Numbered from the stretch's first letter, positions 44,019-53,302 are shown. The stretch: 64,000 bases of DNA from Paenibacillus sp. MZ04-78.2 (GCF_024213375.1 NZ_JANAVJ010000019.1:22667-86666); one strand, 5' to 3'. Program-made: numbers and translations. The notes: a model not told the origin generated them from the letters alone.

Positions 44019-44900
44019 ATGGACATCAGGCAGCTTCGCTATTTCATTGCGATTGCGGAGGAACGGCAAATTACAGCGGCGGCCAAAAGGCTCCATATGG
44101 CCCAGCCGCCGCTCAGCCAGCAGCTTCAGCTGATGGAGCGGGAGCTTGGCGTGACGCTGCTGGAGCGGCAAGGGCGGCAGCTTAAGCTTACGGAAGCGGG
44201 GCGCTTACTGTACAAGCACGCCTTGCACATTACGAAACTGTTCGAGGAGTCGCAGATCGAGGTCAAAGAAGCCGGAATCGGATTGACCGGAAAGCTGAGC
44301 ATCGGGGTCAACACGTTATCGGACGGAGGGCTGCCGGAGCTGCTTCGGACATTTCGCGAGAAGTTTCCGGCAATTACGTACAAAATTCAGCAGAACGAAT
44401 CGGCCCAGCTCTGCAAGCTGGTCAAGGAACGGGCGATCGAGCTGGCGATTGTCCGGTTTCCGCTGGACCTCAGCGAGTTCTCGATCCGGCATTTGCGGGA
44501 GGAGCGCTTTTTTTACGTCACCTCCCGCCGCCGCAGACCCTTGGACGGGAAGTCGATTTCGCTTGGGCAAATCGGGCAGGAGCCGCTGATCCTCCCCAGC
44601 ACGGAAGGACTCGGCGTGTATCAGATGATCGTGGAGGAGTTCGCCCGGCACGGGTTGAAGCCGAACGTCTTGTCCGAATGCTCCGACATCGCGATGCTGC
44701 TGGAACTGGTCTCCTCGGACTTCGCCGCCACGCTGGTGCCGGAATCGGTGCTCGAACTGCACCGCGGCTTCGACTTGCAGGTTTATGAGCTGGCGGGGAC
44801 GCATATCGCCTCGTCATCCGTGCTGATTTGGCTCAAGGACCACTACTTGTCCAAAGCGGCGCAGAACTTCATCGAACTGACCGGCGGAGCTCCGCTATAG
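44019..44900 (+). CDS. LysR-type transcriptional regulator
   Basis: 293 residues from ATG 44019 (AGGTGG before it). HTH: MDIRQLRYFIAIAEERQITAAAKRLHMAQPPLSQQLQLME; effector domain GKLSIGVNTLSDGGLPELLRTFREKFP. A long in-frame extension to the left is only antisense to the ankyrin gene. It may regulate the divergent ankyrin-permease genes 127 bp away. Confidence 0.9.
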   Translation: MDIRQLRYFIAIAEERQITAAAKRLHMAQPPLSQQLQLMERELGVTLLERQGRQLKLTEAGRLLYKHALHITKLFEESQIEVKEAGIGLTGKLSIGVNTLSDGGLPELLRTFREKFPAITYKIQQNESAQLCKLVKERAIELAIVRFPLDLSEFSIRHLREERFFYVTSRRRRPLDGKSISLGQIGQEPLILPSTEGLGVYQMIVEEFARHGLKPNVLSECSDIAMLLELVSSDFAATLVPESVLELHRGFDLQVYELAGTHIASSSVLIWLKDHYLSKAAQNFIELTGGAPL

Positions 44901-44959
44901 CAACTCGTTAACCCTAAAGCGCCGACCGCACGTCCCTTTTCCAGCAATGACATAAGGAA

Positions 44960-44994
44960 GCAAAGCTTGGAGAATACTATACCCCAAGCTTTGC
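44960..44994 (+). repeat. 11 bp perfect inverted repeat ahead of the BMP lipoprotein gene
   Basis: GCAAAGCTTGG (44960-44970) and CCAAGCTTTGC (44984-44994), 13-base loop; followed by TACTTTGC, not a strong T tract. It may be the LysR gene terminator, or an operator for bmp. Confidence 0.6.
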
Positions 44995-45028
44995 TACTTT
45001 GCATTTCATTACGGAGGACGGATGAACG

Positions 45029-46081
45029 ATGAAACGTTGGATATCCCTTGGCATGATCGGCGTGCTCGCGGCTGGGCTGACGCTCGGCGGATGCGCCCAG
45101 AAGCCCGCACCGCCTAACAATGCGGGAGCCGGCGGCGCGCCGGCAACGGGTGGCGACACGCTGGCAGGCGCGAAGTTCAATATCGGCATGGTCACGGACA
45201 TCGGCGGGGTCAACGACAACTCCTTTAACCAAAGCGCCTGGGAAGGGTTGCAGCGGCTTGCGAAAGATACCGGGGCACAAGTGAAATATTTGCAGAGCAA
45301 GAGCGATTCGGAATACATCCCGAACCTGAACCAAATGGTCAAGGGCAACTTCAACCTGACGTGGGGCATCGGCTTCATCATCGGTGATGCGGTGAAGACG
45401 GTGGCGGCGCAAAATTCGAACGCCAAGCTGGCGATTATCGACAATGTCGTCGACGCGCCGAACGTGGTATCCGTGATGTTCGCGGAAAACGAAGGCTCCT
45501 ATCTGGTCGGCGTCGTTGCGGGTCTGATGACCAAGACGAGCAAAATCGGCTTTATCGGCGGGATGGACATCCCAGTCATCAAGCGCTTCGAAGCCGGGTT
45601 CAAAGCGGGCGTGGCTGCGGTCAATCCGAATGCCAAGCTGACGATCAACTATACCGGGGCGTTCGACAAGCCCGATCTCGGCAAATCCGCCGCTTCCACG
45701 ATCTATAACGACGGCGCGGATATTATTTTTCACGCGTCGGGCGCAACGGGGGGCGGCATATTCAACGAAGCCAAGGACCGTCTGAAGGCCGGCAAGAAAG
45801 TATGGGTCATCGGCGTCGATCAGGACCAGTCGAAGCTGTTCGGCGACGACGTGACGTTGACCTCAATGATCAAACGCGTCAATGAGGCGGTCTATCGCAT
45901 CTCGAACGATCTCATCGCCGGTAAATACGAGGGCGGCAAAACCATCGTGCTCGGCCTGAAGGAAGATGGCGTCGGGCTGCCGGACACATCGAAGAAGAAC
46001 GTGCCGGAGGACGTGCTCAAGAAAGTCGAAGAATACAAGCAAAAAATCGTTAAAGGCGAAATCAAGGTTCCCGAAAAATGA
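45029..46081 (+). CDS. BMP/PnrA-family substrate-binding lipoprotein
   Basis: 350 residues. Lipobox LTLGGC, low-complexity Ala/Gly linker, then the BMP fold: FNIGMVTDIGGVNDNSFNQSAWEGLQ, WGIGFIIGDAVKTVA, VMFAENEGSYLVGVVAGLMTK, IGFIGGMDIPVIKRFEAGFKAGV, WVIGVDQDQ. It binds nucleosides for an ABC transporter; no transporter genes follow, so it depends on distant permease genes. RBS ACGGAGGACGG. Confidence 0.9.
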   Translation: MKRWISLGMIGVLAAGLTLGGCAQKPAPPNNAGAGGAPATGGDTLAGAKFNIGMVTDIGGVNDNSFNQSAWEGLQRLAKDTGAQVKYLQSKSDSEYIPNLNQMVKGNFNLTWGIGFIIGDAVKTVAAQNSNAKLAIIDNVVDAPNVVSVMFAENEGSYLVGVVAGLMTKTSKIGFIGGMDIPVIKRFEAGFKAGVAAVNPNAKLTINYTGAFDKPDLGKSAASTIYNDGADIIFHASGATGGGIFNEAKDRLKAGKKVWVIGVDQDQSKLFGDDVTLTSMIKRVNEAVYRISNDLIAGKYEGGKTIVLGLKEDGVGLPDTSKKNVPEDVLKKVEEYKQKIVKGEIKVPEK

Positions 46082-46175
46082 GCGGCGGCCTGCGCCTCCG
46101 CGCCGTCGGCCGCACCTATCCTCCCGCATCGCTCGGCGAGCCGTACGACCCGGGCAACCGTTAACCAAGGCACGC

Positions 46176-46239
46176 AAAAAAGCCGCATTCCCTGCGCTGT
46201 GACCGCTGCTGCGTTCCGCACAACCGGGATGCGGCTTTT
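46176..46239 (+). terminator. Terminator after bmp
   Basis: AAAAAAGCCGCATTCCC pairs with GGGATGCGGCTTTT (one bulged T). Confidence 0.75.
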
Positions 46240-46318
46240 CCATTCGGGCTGCATTTCATACGGGGAATATCGGTCCAAGTCCAAGAATGTCCGCTCCATG
46301 ATCGGTAAGCCCGCCCGC

Positions 46319-46789
46319 TCACTCAGCCGCAAGACGTTTGATCAGGACGATGGCTTCCGGTGCGCCTTCGCCCTCGCCTCTAGGCTCTACTCGAAGCTCA
46401 TCCACCAGCGCCTGGAGCAAATACAGGCCGATCAGCGAGTGTTCGAGACGCTCCAAGGCCTCCGCCCCCTCCTGCGGCAGCTTCACGGGACGCAGCGCTT
46501 CCCCGAACGTGATATCCGGCGAATCCGTTCCAATCCAGATCTTGAGCTCCGTCTCCCTCAGCGTGAACACTAGCCGCAGCATCGGCAGCCGTTCTCTATC
46601 GCCGGCTTGCAGGATCGCATAATTGCACGCCTCGGTTACTGCTACCTTCAAGTCCTCGATCGCTTCGTATGAAAACCTTACGCGGACGGCCACACCATAC
46701 AGAGCCAAGCGGACCGTGGCCAGATCGTCCGCCCGAAGCGGCACACACAAGACGACGGTTTTCGAGCCGGCCTCCGTTTGCCCTATCAT
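46319..46789 (-). CDS. RsbW-like protein with degenerate ATP boxes
   Basis: 156 residues, similar in length and order to RsbW (SYEAIEDLKVAVTEACNYAILQAG ... IGLYLLQALVDEL). The N-box reads EACNY where RsbW has EACNN/EACTN, so the Mg-binding Asn is replaced. The G1 motif D-x-G-x-G/F is missing (IGTDSPDITFGE). It may bind a sigma factor or RsbV without being a kinase. Overlaps the STAS gene by 4 bp; no sigma gene follows. Confidence 0.75.
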   Translation of the reverse strand: MIGQTEAGSKTVVLCVPLRADDLATVRLALYGVAVRVRFSYEAIEDLKVAVTEACNYAILQAGDRERLPMLRLVFTLRETELKIWIGTDSPDITFGEALRPVKLPQEGAEALERLEHSLIGLYLLQALVDELRVEPRGEGEGAPEAIVLIKRLAAE

Positions 46790-47121
46790 AGTCCGCCCCC
46801 TTCTATCGTCAGGTAACGGGACAACCCGGTCATGTCGAACAACCGCCTGATTTTGACCGGCACTTCCTGTACGGCAAACGACGCCTCCTCCGGCTGCCGT
46901 TTCTTAAGCGCGGAGACAAAAATCCCGATCCCCGTGCTGTCAATGTAAGTCAACTCCCGCAAGTTCAGCTTGAGCGGCACCGCCCGCTGACCCGCCAGCG
47001 GCTCCACGACGGAACGGAATTGCTCGGCCGTGCTCAAATCAAGCTCGCCGGATAAGAACAATACGTTCGCTTCCGGTGTACTTAGCACTTTGACATGGAA
47101 CTTCTGTGCGTCTCTGTCCAT
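46786..47121 (-). CDS. Second RsbV-like STAS anti-anti-sigma factor
   Basis: 111 residues. LSGELDLSTAEQF and LTYIDSTGIGIFVSALKKR keep the serine that RsbW would phosphorylate. The C-terminal EVPVKIRRLFDMTGLSRYL matches that of the first RsbV (EIPPKIKRLFDLTGITPFL), so the pair looks duplicated. GGGAGGTAAAAGCGG precedes the ATG. Confidence 0.82.
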   Translation of the reverse strand: MDRDAQKFHVKVLSTPEANVLFLSGELDLSTAEQFRSVVEPLAGQRAVPLKLNLRELTYIDSTGIGIFVSALKKRQPEEASFAVQEVPVKIRRLFDMTGLSRYLTIEGGGL

Positions 47122-47271
47122 CCGCTTTTACCTCCCTCTGAATCCATGATTATTTGTAGGATAGCAGATTTTGGGAAGTTTTTCACGGCACTCCGCAGAG
47201 CACTCTACTGATTTACCAAAGCCTGACCTCTCCCCCGCATGCGGTTTTCCGTTGCATCGTATCCTCCGGGG

Positions 47272-47853
47272 TTAATCGGTTGCCGTATGGAAATAATGAA
47301 CGGACAGCAGCTTCCCGGTGTGCTCGTCCAAGAACAGCTTGAGCGCCCGCTGGCCACGCTTGTAGACGATCCCGTCTTCGCCCGTCCAATCCGGCACGCC
47401 GAGCGTTTGCCGCAGCGTGTCCGCCTTCATCGCCAGCTTTTTGCCGTCGATCTCGATCGTACCCGCCTGGACGGGAACCATGACGTATTGGACGAAATTA
47501 TCATACAGGCCGATCCGGCAATCGTCGTACACGAAGGTGCGCTCGTCCTTGAACAGAGGATCGGTTTCCTCGGCTTTCGGCTTGCCCTTTAATTCATAAA
47601 GCGTTTTCAGATCGTCCGTAACCGAGATCCCATTGACCCGTTCAAACGTCCATTTGATAGGTTCTCCAACTGCAGTTCCGGCTTCTTGATAGACAGCGGT
47701 ACCCACAGTGACAGTCTGGTCCGTTGCCGCCATCGCAGACGGATAAGAAAGCTTGTCCAATGCCACAGGCGAATCTTCGGCGGAGCTCCACGAGGCTCCG
47801 GTCAGTCCGATTGCAGCCGCGCCGATCAACCACCATTTGCTTAACCGTTTCAT
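47272..47853 (-). CDS. Secreted hypothetical protein
   Basis: 193 residues from ATG 47853 (GAGAGGTGATTCCA before). Signal peptide LSKWWLIGAAAIGLTGASWSSA, then a mixed alpha/beta domain with ...GKPKAEETDPLFKDERTFVYDDCRIGLYDNFVQYVM... and LRQTLGVPDW. The last pattern resembles DUF4309/YjgB or similar small exported proteins, but I cannot assign it. Confidence 0.55.
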   Translation of the reverse strand: MKRLSKWWLIGAAAIGLTGASWSSAEDSPVALDKLSYPSAMAATDQTVTVGTAVYQEAGTAVGEPIKWTFERVNGISVTDDLKTLYELKGKPKAEETDPLFKDERTFVYDDCRIGLYDNFVQYVMVPVQAGTIEIDGKKLAMKADTLRQTLGVPDWTGEDGIVYKRGQRALKLFLDEHTGKLLSVHYFHTATD

Positions 47854-47907
47854 TGGAATCACCTCTCCCGTGTTGTGTCAGGCAACGGATCGAGTTCTGA
47901 CGTTTAT

Positions 47908-48162
47908 TTATTGATATTGATTTAAAATGACATTCTCATCTACGGCAATGACAATGCGTCCGCTCGCCATCTCCTTCTCGTAGAATTCGACCGCCGACAT
48001 GGACAGCCCAAGAGACAGCAGCTTCTCCCGCAGCGCCATGCCCTCGCACTTGTACAGCGGCGAAACCGTATGCGCCATCGCTTCTACCACGAACCCGATC
48101 CGGCTTGTATACTTGGGCTTAAATATCTCCTCCGTCCGGACGTTCTCTTGGGAATTCATCAT
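47908..48162 (-). CDS. General stress protein 17M-like small protein
   Basis: 84 residues. MALREKLLSLGLSMSAVEFYEKEMASGRIVIAVDE resembles the C-terminal half of the general stress 17M/YflT domain, which occurs in SigB-controlled proteins. The N-terminal half is short. The upstream GTTTCA-N14-GGTTAA fits that regulon. AGAGAGGTGCAGGTGAA precedes the ATG. Confidence 0.6.
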   Translation of the reverse strand: MMNSQENVRTEEIFKPKYTSRIGFVVEAMAHTVSPLYKCEGMALREKLLSLGLSMSAVEFYEKEMASGRIVIAVDENVILNQYQ

Positions 48163-48219
48163 TTCACCTGCACCTCTCTGTTGGTCTTGTGTTTCGTCGC
48201 TTTCGTTCGATACCTATGA

Positions 48220-48245
48220 TTAACCGGGCACCCGGCCTATGAAAC
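48220..48245 (-). promoter_or_regulatory. SigB-like promoter for the 17M-like gene
   Basis: Minus strand GTTTCA (48240-48245), 14 bp, GGTTAA (48220-48225); one mismatch at the -10. Confidence 0.5.
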
Positions 48246-48347
48246 ATAAATTGGCAACTTTCATAGCATGAGCCAACGGTTTTTCAAGGTGGGCAAATTT
48301 ATAAATTTTGCGACGTCATGACCATAATCATCCCCACTTTCGTCCCG

Positions 48348-48893
48348 TTAAAAGGTAGGCGGAGCAGATACCGCGATTAGCAGCGTTTCACCCTTCCATA
48401 TATTCTTATAACTGTGAGGTACCCTGGCATCGTAATAGATGCTGTCTCCTTCGTTAAGGATGTAACGTTCGTTGCCAAGCACAAACTCCAAGCATCCAGA
48501 ATGAATAAAAAGAAATTCCTCACCCTCGCTATGGCCCACGCTTATGTCGCCGGAGGTTGCACCTTCTTCCAGAACTCCCCATATCGGCCCCATCTTGTTG
48601 TTGCTGCCTTGACTAAGGGCGTACCAAGTAATCCGCGAACTCTCCGAATACACCAATGGTTTGCGTTCGTTGTTCCTGACGACGATGCTTCGCTTTTCTT
48701 CACCAAACAAATCGGTAAAATTTACGTTCAGCGCGTTCGCTATGCGCTTCAGAACGCTAATCGATGGATTCGCTTTATCGCGCTCGATTTCACTAAGAAA
48801 AGACAACGATATGGATGCTGCTTTTGCTATTTCTTTGAGCGTTAATTTTTGTTTTTTCCGCGTGCTTCGGATGACTTCGCCGATTGAATTCAT
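48348..48893 (-). CDS. XRE-family regulator with cupin domain
   Basis: 181 residues. HTH at ~5-60 (IGEVIRSTRKKQKLTLKEIAKAASISLSFLSEIERDKANPSISVLKRIANAL), then a cupin (GHSEGEEFLFIHSGCLEFVLGNERYILNEGDSIYYDARVPHSYKN). It likely binds a small ligand. Tandem palindromes in its promoter suggest autoregulation and control of the divergent hydrolase operon. Confidence 0.88.
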   Translation of the reverse strand: MNSIGEVIRSTRKKQKLTLKEIAKAASISLSFLSEIERDKANPSISVLKRIANALNVNFTDLFGEEKRSIVVRNNERKPLVYSESSRITWYALSQGSNNKMGPIWGVLEEGATSGDISVGHSEGEEFLFIHSGCLEFVLGNERYILNEGDSIYYDARVPHSYKNIWKGETLLIAVSAPPTF

Positions 48894-48911
48894 ATGTCCA
48901 TCTCCTTAACT

Positions 48912-48946
48912 CGGAAATTATTTCGCTGACACCGAAATTTATTTCG
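48912..48946. promoter_or_regulatory. Tandem palindromic operator
   Basis: CGGAAATTATTTCG (48912-48925) and CGAAATTTATTTCG (48933-48946), centres 21 bp apart (two helical turns), directly ahead of the XRE gene. A half site CGAAATTT occurs near 49119 close to the MBL gene. Confidence 0.65.
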
Positions 48947-49152
48947 TTATCATAAGTAAAAAAACGTGAATGATCAAGCACTTTCACAGAGGCGGAATTA
49001 CGGTGTAAAAACGTTGATTCTTCGCTATGATTGGCTTACTATTTTATTTAGGTCGACTAACCAATTTTTTTACCCGGGTACTCATTCATCGTTCTTCCCA
49101 GAACAATTTTCATTATTAGCGAAATTTTCAAGGACAGAGAGGTGTACTGCCT

Positions 49153-50046
49153 ATGATCAAAACCCCCAAGATCTTTCAAGTAGGAGACGTTACCATTACT
49201 CGTGTCACCGAAATGGCGCTAGGTGGTATTTCGCCAGAAATTTATTTCTCTGGATCGTGGAATCCGGCGTTTCTGGAGGAGAATCGGAACTGCCTTCCGG
49301 CTGGTCTGATCGACGGCGATTCTCAGCTTATCGTCAGCATAGGAACATGGGTTGTCAAAACCCCGAAGCATACGATTCTTATCGATACAGCTACTGGAAA
49401 CGACAAAAATTTGCCGTTAAACCCGGCTCTTGCCAATCTTCAGCTGCCTTATCTTGAGCGCCTCCAAGAGGCAGGGGTTCTGCCGGAAGAAGTGGACTAC
49501 GTCCTGCTGACGCATCTGCACGTAGACCATGTCGGTTGGAATACGAGGCTTATTGACGGAAAATGGGTGCCGACATTTCCGAATGCTACCTATGTATTCC
49601 CCCTCGCGGAGCAGCAGTATTATTCCAGCGAGGCCAGCCATAACAAAGAAAACGAAGCGAACTTTAACGTTTACGAGGAAAGCGTCCTTCCTGTTGTCGA
49701 AGCCGGATTAACGCAAACCATCGGTCCCGAGGGTGGGGAATTTCTCGATATCTTCAAGTTCATTCCAACTACCGGCCACAGCATCGGACAAATGTCCATC
49801 AGCCTTACTTCCGGCGGAGAAGAAGCTTTATTTGGCGCAGATGTGATGCACCACCCGTTCCAGGTTTTTAACCCCGAATGGAATTCCATGTATTGCGAAT
49901 TTACCGAGCAAGCCCGTATTTCACGGCGCCGGGTGTTGGAATCCATAGCGGATCGCCCAGTTATTTATTTCAGCTCGCATTTTCCGGAGAGCGCGGCGGG
50001 GTATGTCACTCGCAGCGGCGACGGTTTCAAATGGGACTTTGTGTAA
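49153..50046 (+). CDS. MBL-fold metallo-hydrolase (lactonase-like)
   Basis: 297 residues. Motif HLHVDHVGWN (H-x-H-x-D-H), further HIS in TTGHSIGQMSI, Asp in FGADVMHH and His in SSHFPE. Proteins with this arrangement (AiiA/AttM family and related) hydrolyse lactones. Operon with the hydrolase 38 bp downstream. The substrate is unknown; GGACAGAGAGGTG precedes the ATG. Confidence 0.85.
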   Translation: MIKTPKIFQVGDVTITRVTEMALGGISPEIYFSGSWNPAFLEENRNCLPAGLIDGDSQLIVSIGTWVVKTPKHTILIDTATGNDKNLPLNPALANLQLPYLERLQEAGVLPEEVDYVLLTHLHVDHVGWNTRLIDGKWVPTFPNATYVFPLAEQQYYSSEASHNKENEANFNVYEESVLPVVEAGLTQTIGPEGGEFLDIFKFIPTTGHSIGQMSISLTSGGEEALFGADVMHHPFQVFNPEWNSMYCEFTEQARISRRRVLESIADRPVIYFSSHFPESAAGYVTRSGDGFKWDFV

Positions 50047-50084
50047 TCCTTCTACCAATTTAACTTGTGAGAGGCGTTGACCTT

Positions 50085-51083
50085 ATGACAAATCATGGTT
50101 TTCCCAGCGAAATTGACATCTTGACTGAAGATCTGCTTATCCCTAGCGATACGCCGGGCATCGAGCTTTATATACGCAATAAACGTCCGGCTTCCATGGA
50201 TACATTCTCTAACGAAAAAACGATCGTCATGGTTCATGGCGCTACTTATCCGATTGAGAGCCTGTACGACGTGGAACTGGACGGTTTCACTTTCCTGGAC
50301 TACCTGGCTAGCCATGGCTATGACGTTTATGCCGTGGATGTCCGCGGCTACGGCGGGTCAACCCGACCGTCCGAGATGCAGCAGCCCGCTGATCTTAATC
50401 CGCCGCTTGTCCGTACAGAAACAGGGGTTCGAGACTTCGGCACTGCGGTTGACTTCGTTCTGAAGCGCCGAAATTTATCAAAAGTCAATATTTTGGGGAT
50501 GTCTTGGGGAGGTACGGTTGCGGGAGCCTATACAAGCCGGAACAATGATAAAGTTAACAAGCTTTCGCTTATCGCGCCGCAGTGGTTAAGCTCCAGACCG
50601 GTTCCTATCGATACCGGCGGCCCGCTTGACTCGTATCGCCTTGTCGCTGTCGGCGGCATGAAGGAACGCTGGCTGAGCGCCGCTCCTGAACATAAGCGCA
50701 GCGATTTGATTCCGGAAGGCTGGTTTGAACAATGGGTCGAAGCAACGCTTGCTTCCGATCCCGGGAGCCAAACCGCTCATCCCGGATATATCCGGGCGAC
50801 CAATGGCCCTATCCTGGACATCCGTGAATACTGGACAGCAGGCAAAGCTTTCTACGATCCTAGGGCCATTACCGTTCCTGTCCTCCTTGTCCATGCGGAG
50901 TGGGATATCGACGTTCCGCTAGAATTGGCCCAGCATTTCTTCACTTCCCTAACCGGAGCCGCTTATCGCCGCTGGGTCGAAATCGGGGAAGGAACGCACA
51001 TGGTTATGCTGGAGAAAAACAGGCTTCAGGCTTTCCAAGCCATCCGTGGTTTTTTGGATCAAGCCTACGCACCAGCGAAATGA
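50085..51083 (+). CDS. Alpha/beta hydrolase
   Basis: 332 residues from ATG 50085; GAGAGGCGTTGACC precedes. Nucleophile elbow LGMSWGGTVAG, oxyanion VMVHGATYPI, acid Asp in VHAEWDIDVP and His in GEGTHMVML. Unknown substrate, but pairing with the MBL enzyme suggests a joint catabolic pathway for an ester or lactone. Confidence 0.85.
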   Translation: MTNHGFPSEIDILTEDLLIPSDTPGIELYIRNKRPASMDTFSNEKTIVMVHGATYPIESLYDVELDGFTFLDYLASHGYDVYAVDVRGYGGSTRPSEMQQPADLNPPLVRTETGVRDFGTAVDFVLKRRNLSKVNILGMSWGGTVAGAYTSRNNDKVNKLSLIAPQWLSSRPVPIDTGGPLDSYRLVAVGGMKERWLSAAPEHKRSDLIPEGWFEQWVEATLASDPGSQTAHPGYIRATNGPILDIREYWTAGKAFYDPRAITVPVLLVHAEWDIDVPLELAQHFFTSLTGAAYRRWVEIGEGTHMVMLEKNRLQAFQAIRGFLDQAYAPAK

Positions 51084-51172
51084 GGCTAAAAAGAAATTAC
51101 ACGCGGAGTGGCTCTTGCGGATAAGTCCGAGGAGAATGCACTTATCGGATCGGAGAATCCCCGTATCCCCTT

Positions 51173-52369
51173 TTATTTGACGGCGCTCATGCTGCCGTAT
51201 TCGAGGCAGCTCTTAACACGGATGGAGAACACGAACTCCGCCCCCCGGCAGTCTCCCGGCGCAAGCGCGATGCGGCCGCCCATGAGCTGCACGAGATTTT
51301 TGCAGATCGCGAGCCCCAGCCCCGTCCCCCCATATTTGCGGGTTAAGGACGAATCGACCTGCGTAAACGGCTGGAACAGCAAGTCGCGCTTCTCCTCCGG
51401 GATGCCGATGCCCGTATCGGAGACGCGGAACTCCAGCTCCAGCTGCTCTTCCGAGCGGCTTAACACGGCGACCGAGACGTGCACGCCGCCCTGCTCGGTG
51501 AATTTGACGGCGTTGCCGACCAGGTTGATCAGAACCTGCCGCAGCCGCGATTCGTCACCGATGATGCATTCGGGGATCGACGGATCGATATCGTACGTCA
51601 GCTCCAGCGATTTGCTGCGGCTTTCGGCGTGGAACACCTCGTACGTTTCGATCAGGCTCGTCCTCAGGTTCAGCGGCTCTTCTTTGATCTCCATCTTGCC
51701 GGACTCGATCTTGGACAAATCCAAAATATCGTTGATGACATAGAGCAGCGCGGCGCCGCTACGGCGAATCGTATCGACGTACTCGCGCTGCTCGGCGTTC
51801 AGGTCCGTCTCCACGAGCAGATCGGCCATGGCGATGACCCCGTTCAGCGGGGTCCGGATTTCGTGGCTCATCATCGCCAGAAAGCTCGCTTTCGCCATGG
51901 CCGCCTGCTCGGCCGCTTCCTTCGCCCGCTGCAGCTCCCGGGTCCGCTCGTTCAGCAGCTCGGTTTGCTGCTGCAGCTTTTTTTGCGCCAAATTGATGCT
52001 GACGAAGCCTTCGATCTTCGACTTCAGCGTGCGCGGCACGAACGGCTTCACGATATAATCGATCGCGCCGACGGAATAGGCCGTGAACGCCTGATCCTGC
52101 TCGTCCGGAGCCGCGGTGACGAAGATGATCGGCACCGCCCGCGTTTTTTCGCGGGATTTGATCCATTGGGCTGTCTCGAATCCGTCCATCCCTGGCATGT
52201 GCACATCAAGTACGATGACAGCGAATTCATGTCTGAGCAGACAGCGCAGCGCCTCCTCCCCGGAGGTCGCCTTCTCCAGAATATAGTTCTGGTCCTCCAG
52301 CACCGCCTCAAGCGCAAGCAGGTTCTCCGGTTGATCGTCCACCAGCAAGATGCGGATCGGCACGTCCAT
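51173..52369 (-). CDS. Receiver-histidine kinase hybrid (REC-HisKA-HATPase)
   Basis: 398 residues. REC ~6-118 ([41 protein letters not shown]), coiled coil ~130-165, His[24 protein letters not shown], and HATPase with [28 protein letters not shown]. No membrane segment, so it acts inside the cell and is probably controlled by a phosphate from another kinase. Last gene of the module; 12 bp after cheR. Confidence 0.9.
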   Translation of the reverse strand: MDVPIRILLVDDQPENLLALEAVLEDQNYILEKATSGEEALRCLLRHEFAVIVLDVHMPGMDGFETAQWIKSREKTRAVPIIFVTAAPDEQDQAFTAYSVGAIDYIVKPFVPRTLKSKIEGFVSINLAQKKLQQQTELLNERTRELQRAKEAAEQAAMAKASFLAMMSHEIRTPLNGVIAMADLLVETDLNAEQREYVDTIRRSGAALLYVINDILDLSKIESGKMEIKEEPLNLRTSLIETYEVFHAESRSKSLELTYDIDPSIPECIIGDESRLRQVLINLVGNAVKFTEQGGVHVSVAVLSRSEEQLELEFRVSDTGIGIPEEKRDLLFQPFTQVDSSLTRKYGGTGLGLAICKNLVQLMGGRIALAPGDCRGAEFVFSIRVKSCLEYGSMSAVK

Positions 52370-52381
52370 ACAAACCCCACC

Positions 52382-53302
52382 TCATTTGATCTTGCGAAAT
52401 ATTTTCTCTTGCCGATCCAGCGTCTCGTAATGCGCCGCATGCTTCGTAAACGTGATCGACTCCTTATGCCCCAAGACGAGAATCCCCTCCGGGCATAAGC
52501 TTTCGTAGAACAGATCGTGCGCATGGTTTTGCAGAATCGAATCGAAATAAATCATGACATTGCGGCAAAAGATGACGTGAAACTCGTTAAACGACCGATC
52601 CGTCACCAGGTTATGCTGCGCAAAGACGATCCGCTCCCGCAAAAAAGGATGAAATATGGCCACGTTTCCGGATGCGCCGTAATACCCCGAGAACGCATCC
52701 TTGCCTCCGGCCCGCATATAATTTTTGGTATATTCCTGCATTTTCTTGAGCGGGTAAGCGGCGCGCTCCGCCACATGGAGCACCTCTTCGTTCATGTCGG
52801 TCGCATAGATGCACGCCTGGTCGTACAGCCCTTCCTCGTACAGCAAAATGGCGGTGGAGTACACTTCCTCCCCCGTCGAGCAGCCCGCATGCCAGATGCG
52901 GAAGGACGGCAGCTCCCGCAGCAGCGGCACGACCCGCTCCCGGAACGCCGCGAACACGCTCGGGTCCCGGTACATTTCGGTCACGTGAATGACCAGATCG
53001 TCCACCAGACGCTCCGCGCAGCTTCGGTCGTGCAGCGCCCGCTCCTGCAAGCCGGATACGCTGAGCAGCCGCTCCGCGTAGATACGGTGCCAGATGCGCC
53101 TACGGACCGACGGATACGCGTAATTGCGAAAGTCGAAGCCGTACAGCCGGTACAGCCCCTCCAGCAGCAAAGCAATCTCGATGCGCTCCCGTTCCTCTTC
53201 CTCCCGGGTGCCCCGGCCTCCGTCCGCCTCCGAATAGACGGAGCCGAGCTTGCGTAGCGCCTTCAAGTCCCCGGCCCTTGGGTCGTATAATCCGCCGCTC
53301 AT
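52382..53302 (-). CDS. CheR-type methyltransferase (RsbM-like)
   Basis: 306 residues from ATG 53302; overlaps the hybrid kinase gene by 4 bp. An N-terminal helical domain and SAM core: FRIWHAGCSTGEEVYSTAILLYEEGL, IYATDMNEEVLHVAERAAYPL, FHVIFCRNVMIYFDS. CheR proteins methylate Glu on chemoreceptors. No MCP gene is here, so the neighbouring kinase is the likely target, as RsbM methylates RsbK in B. cereus. Confidence 0.85.
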   Translation of the reverse strand: MSGGLYDPRAGDLKALRKLGSVYSEADGGRGTREEEERERIEIALLLEGLYRLYGFDFRNYAYPSVRRRIWHRIYAERLLSVSGLQERALHDRSCAERLVDDLVIHVTEMYRDPSVFAAFRERVVPLLRELPSFRIWHAGCSTGEEVYSTAILLYEEGLYDQACIYATDMNEEVLHVAERAAYPLKKMQEYTKNYMRAGGKDAFSGYYGASGNVAIFHPFLRERIVFAQHNLVTDRSFNEFHVIFCRNVMIYFDSILQNHAHDLFYESLCPEGILVLGHKESITFTKHAAHYETLDRQEKIFRKIK

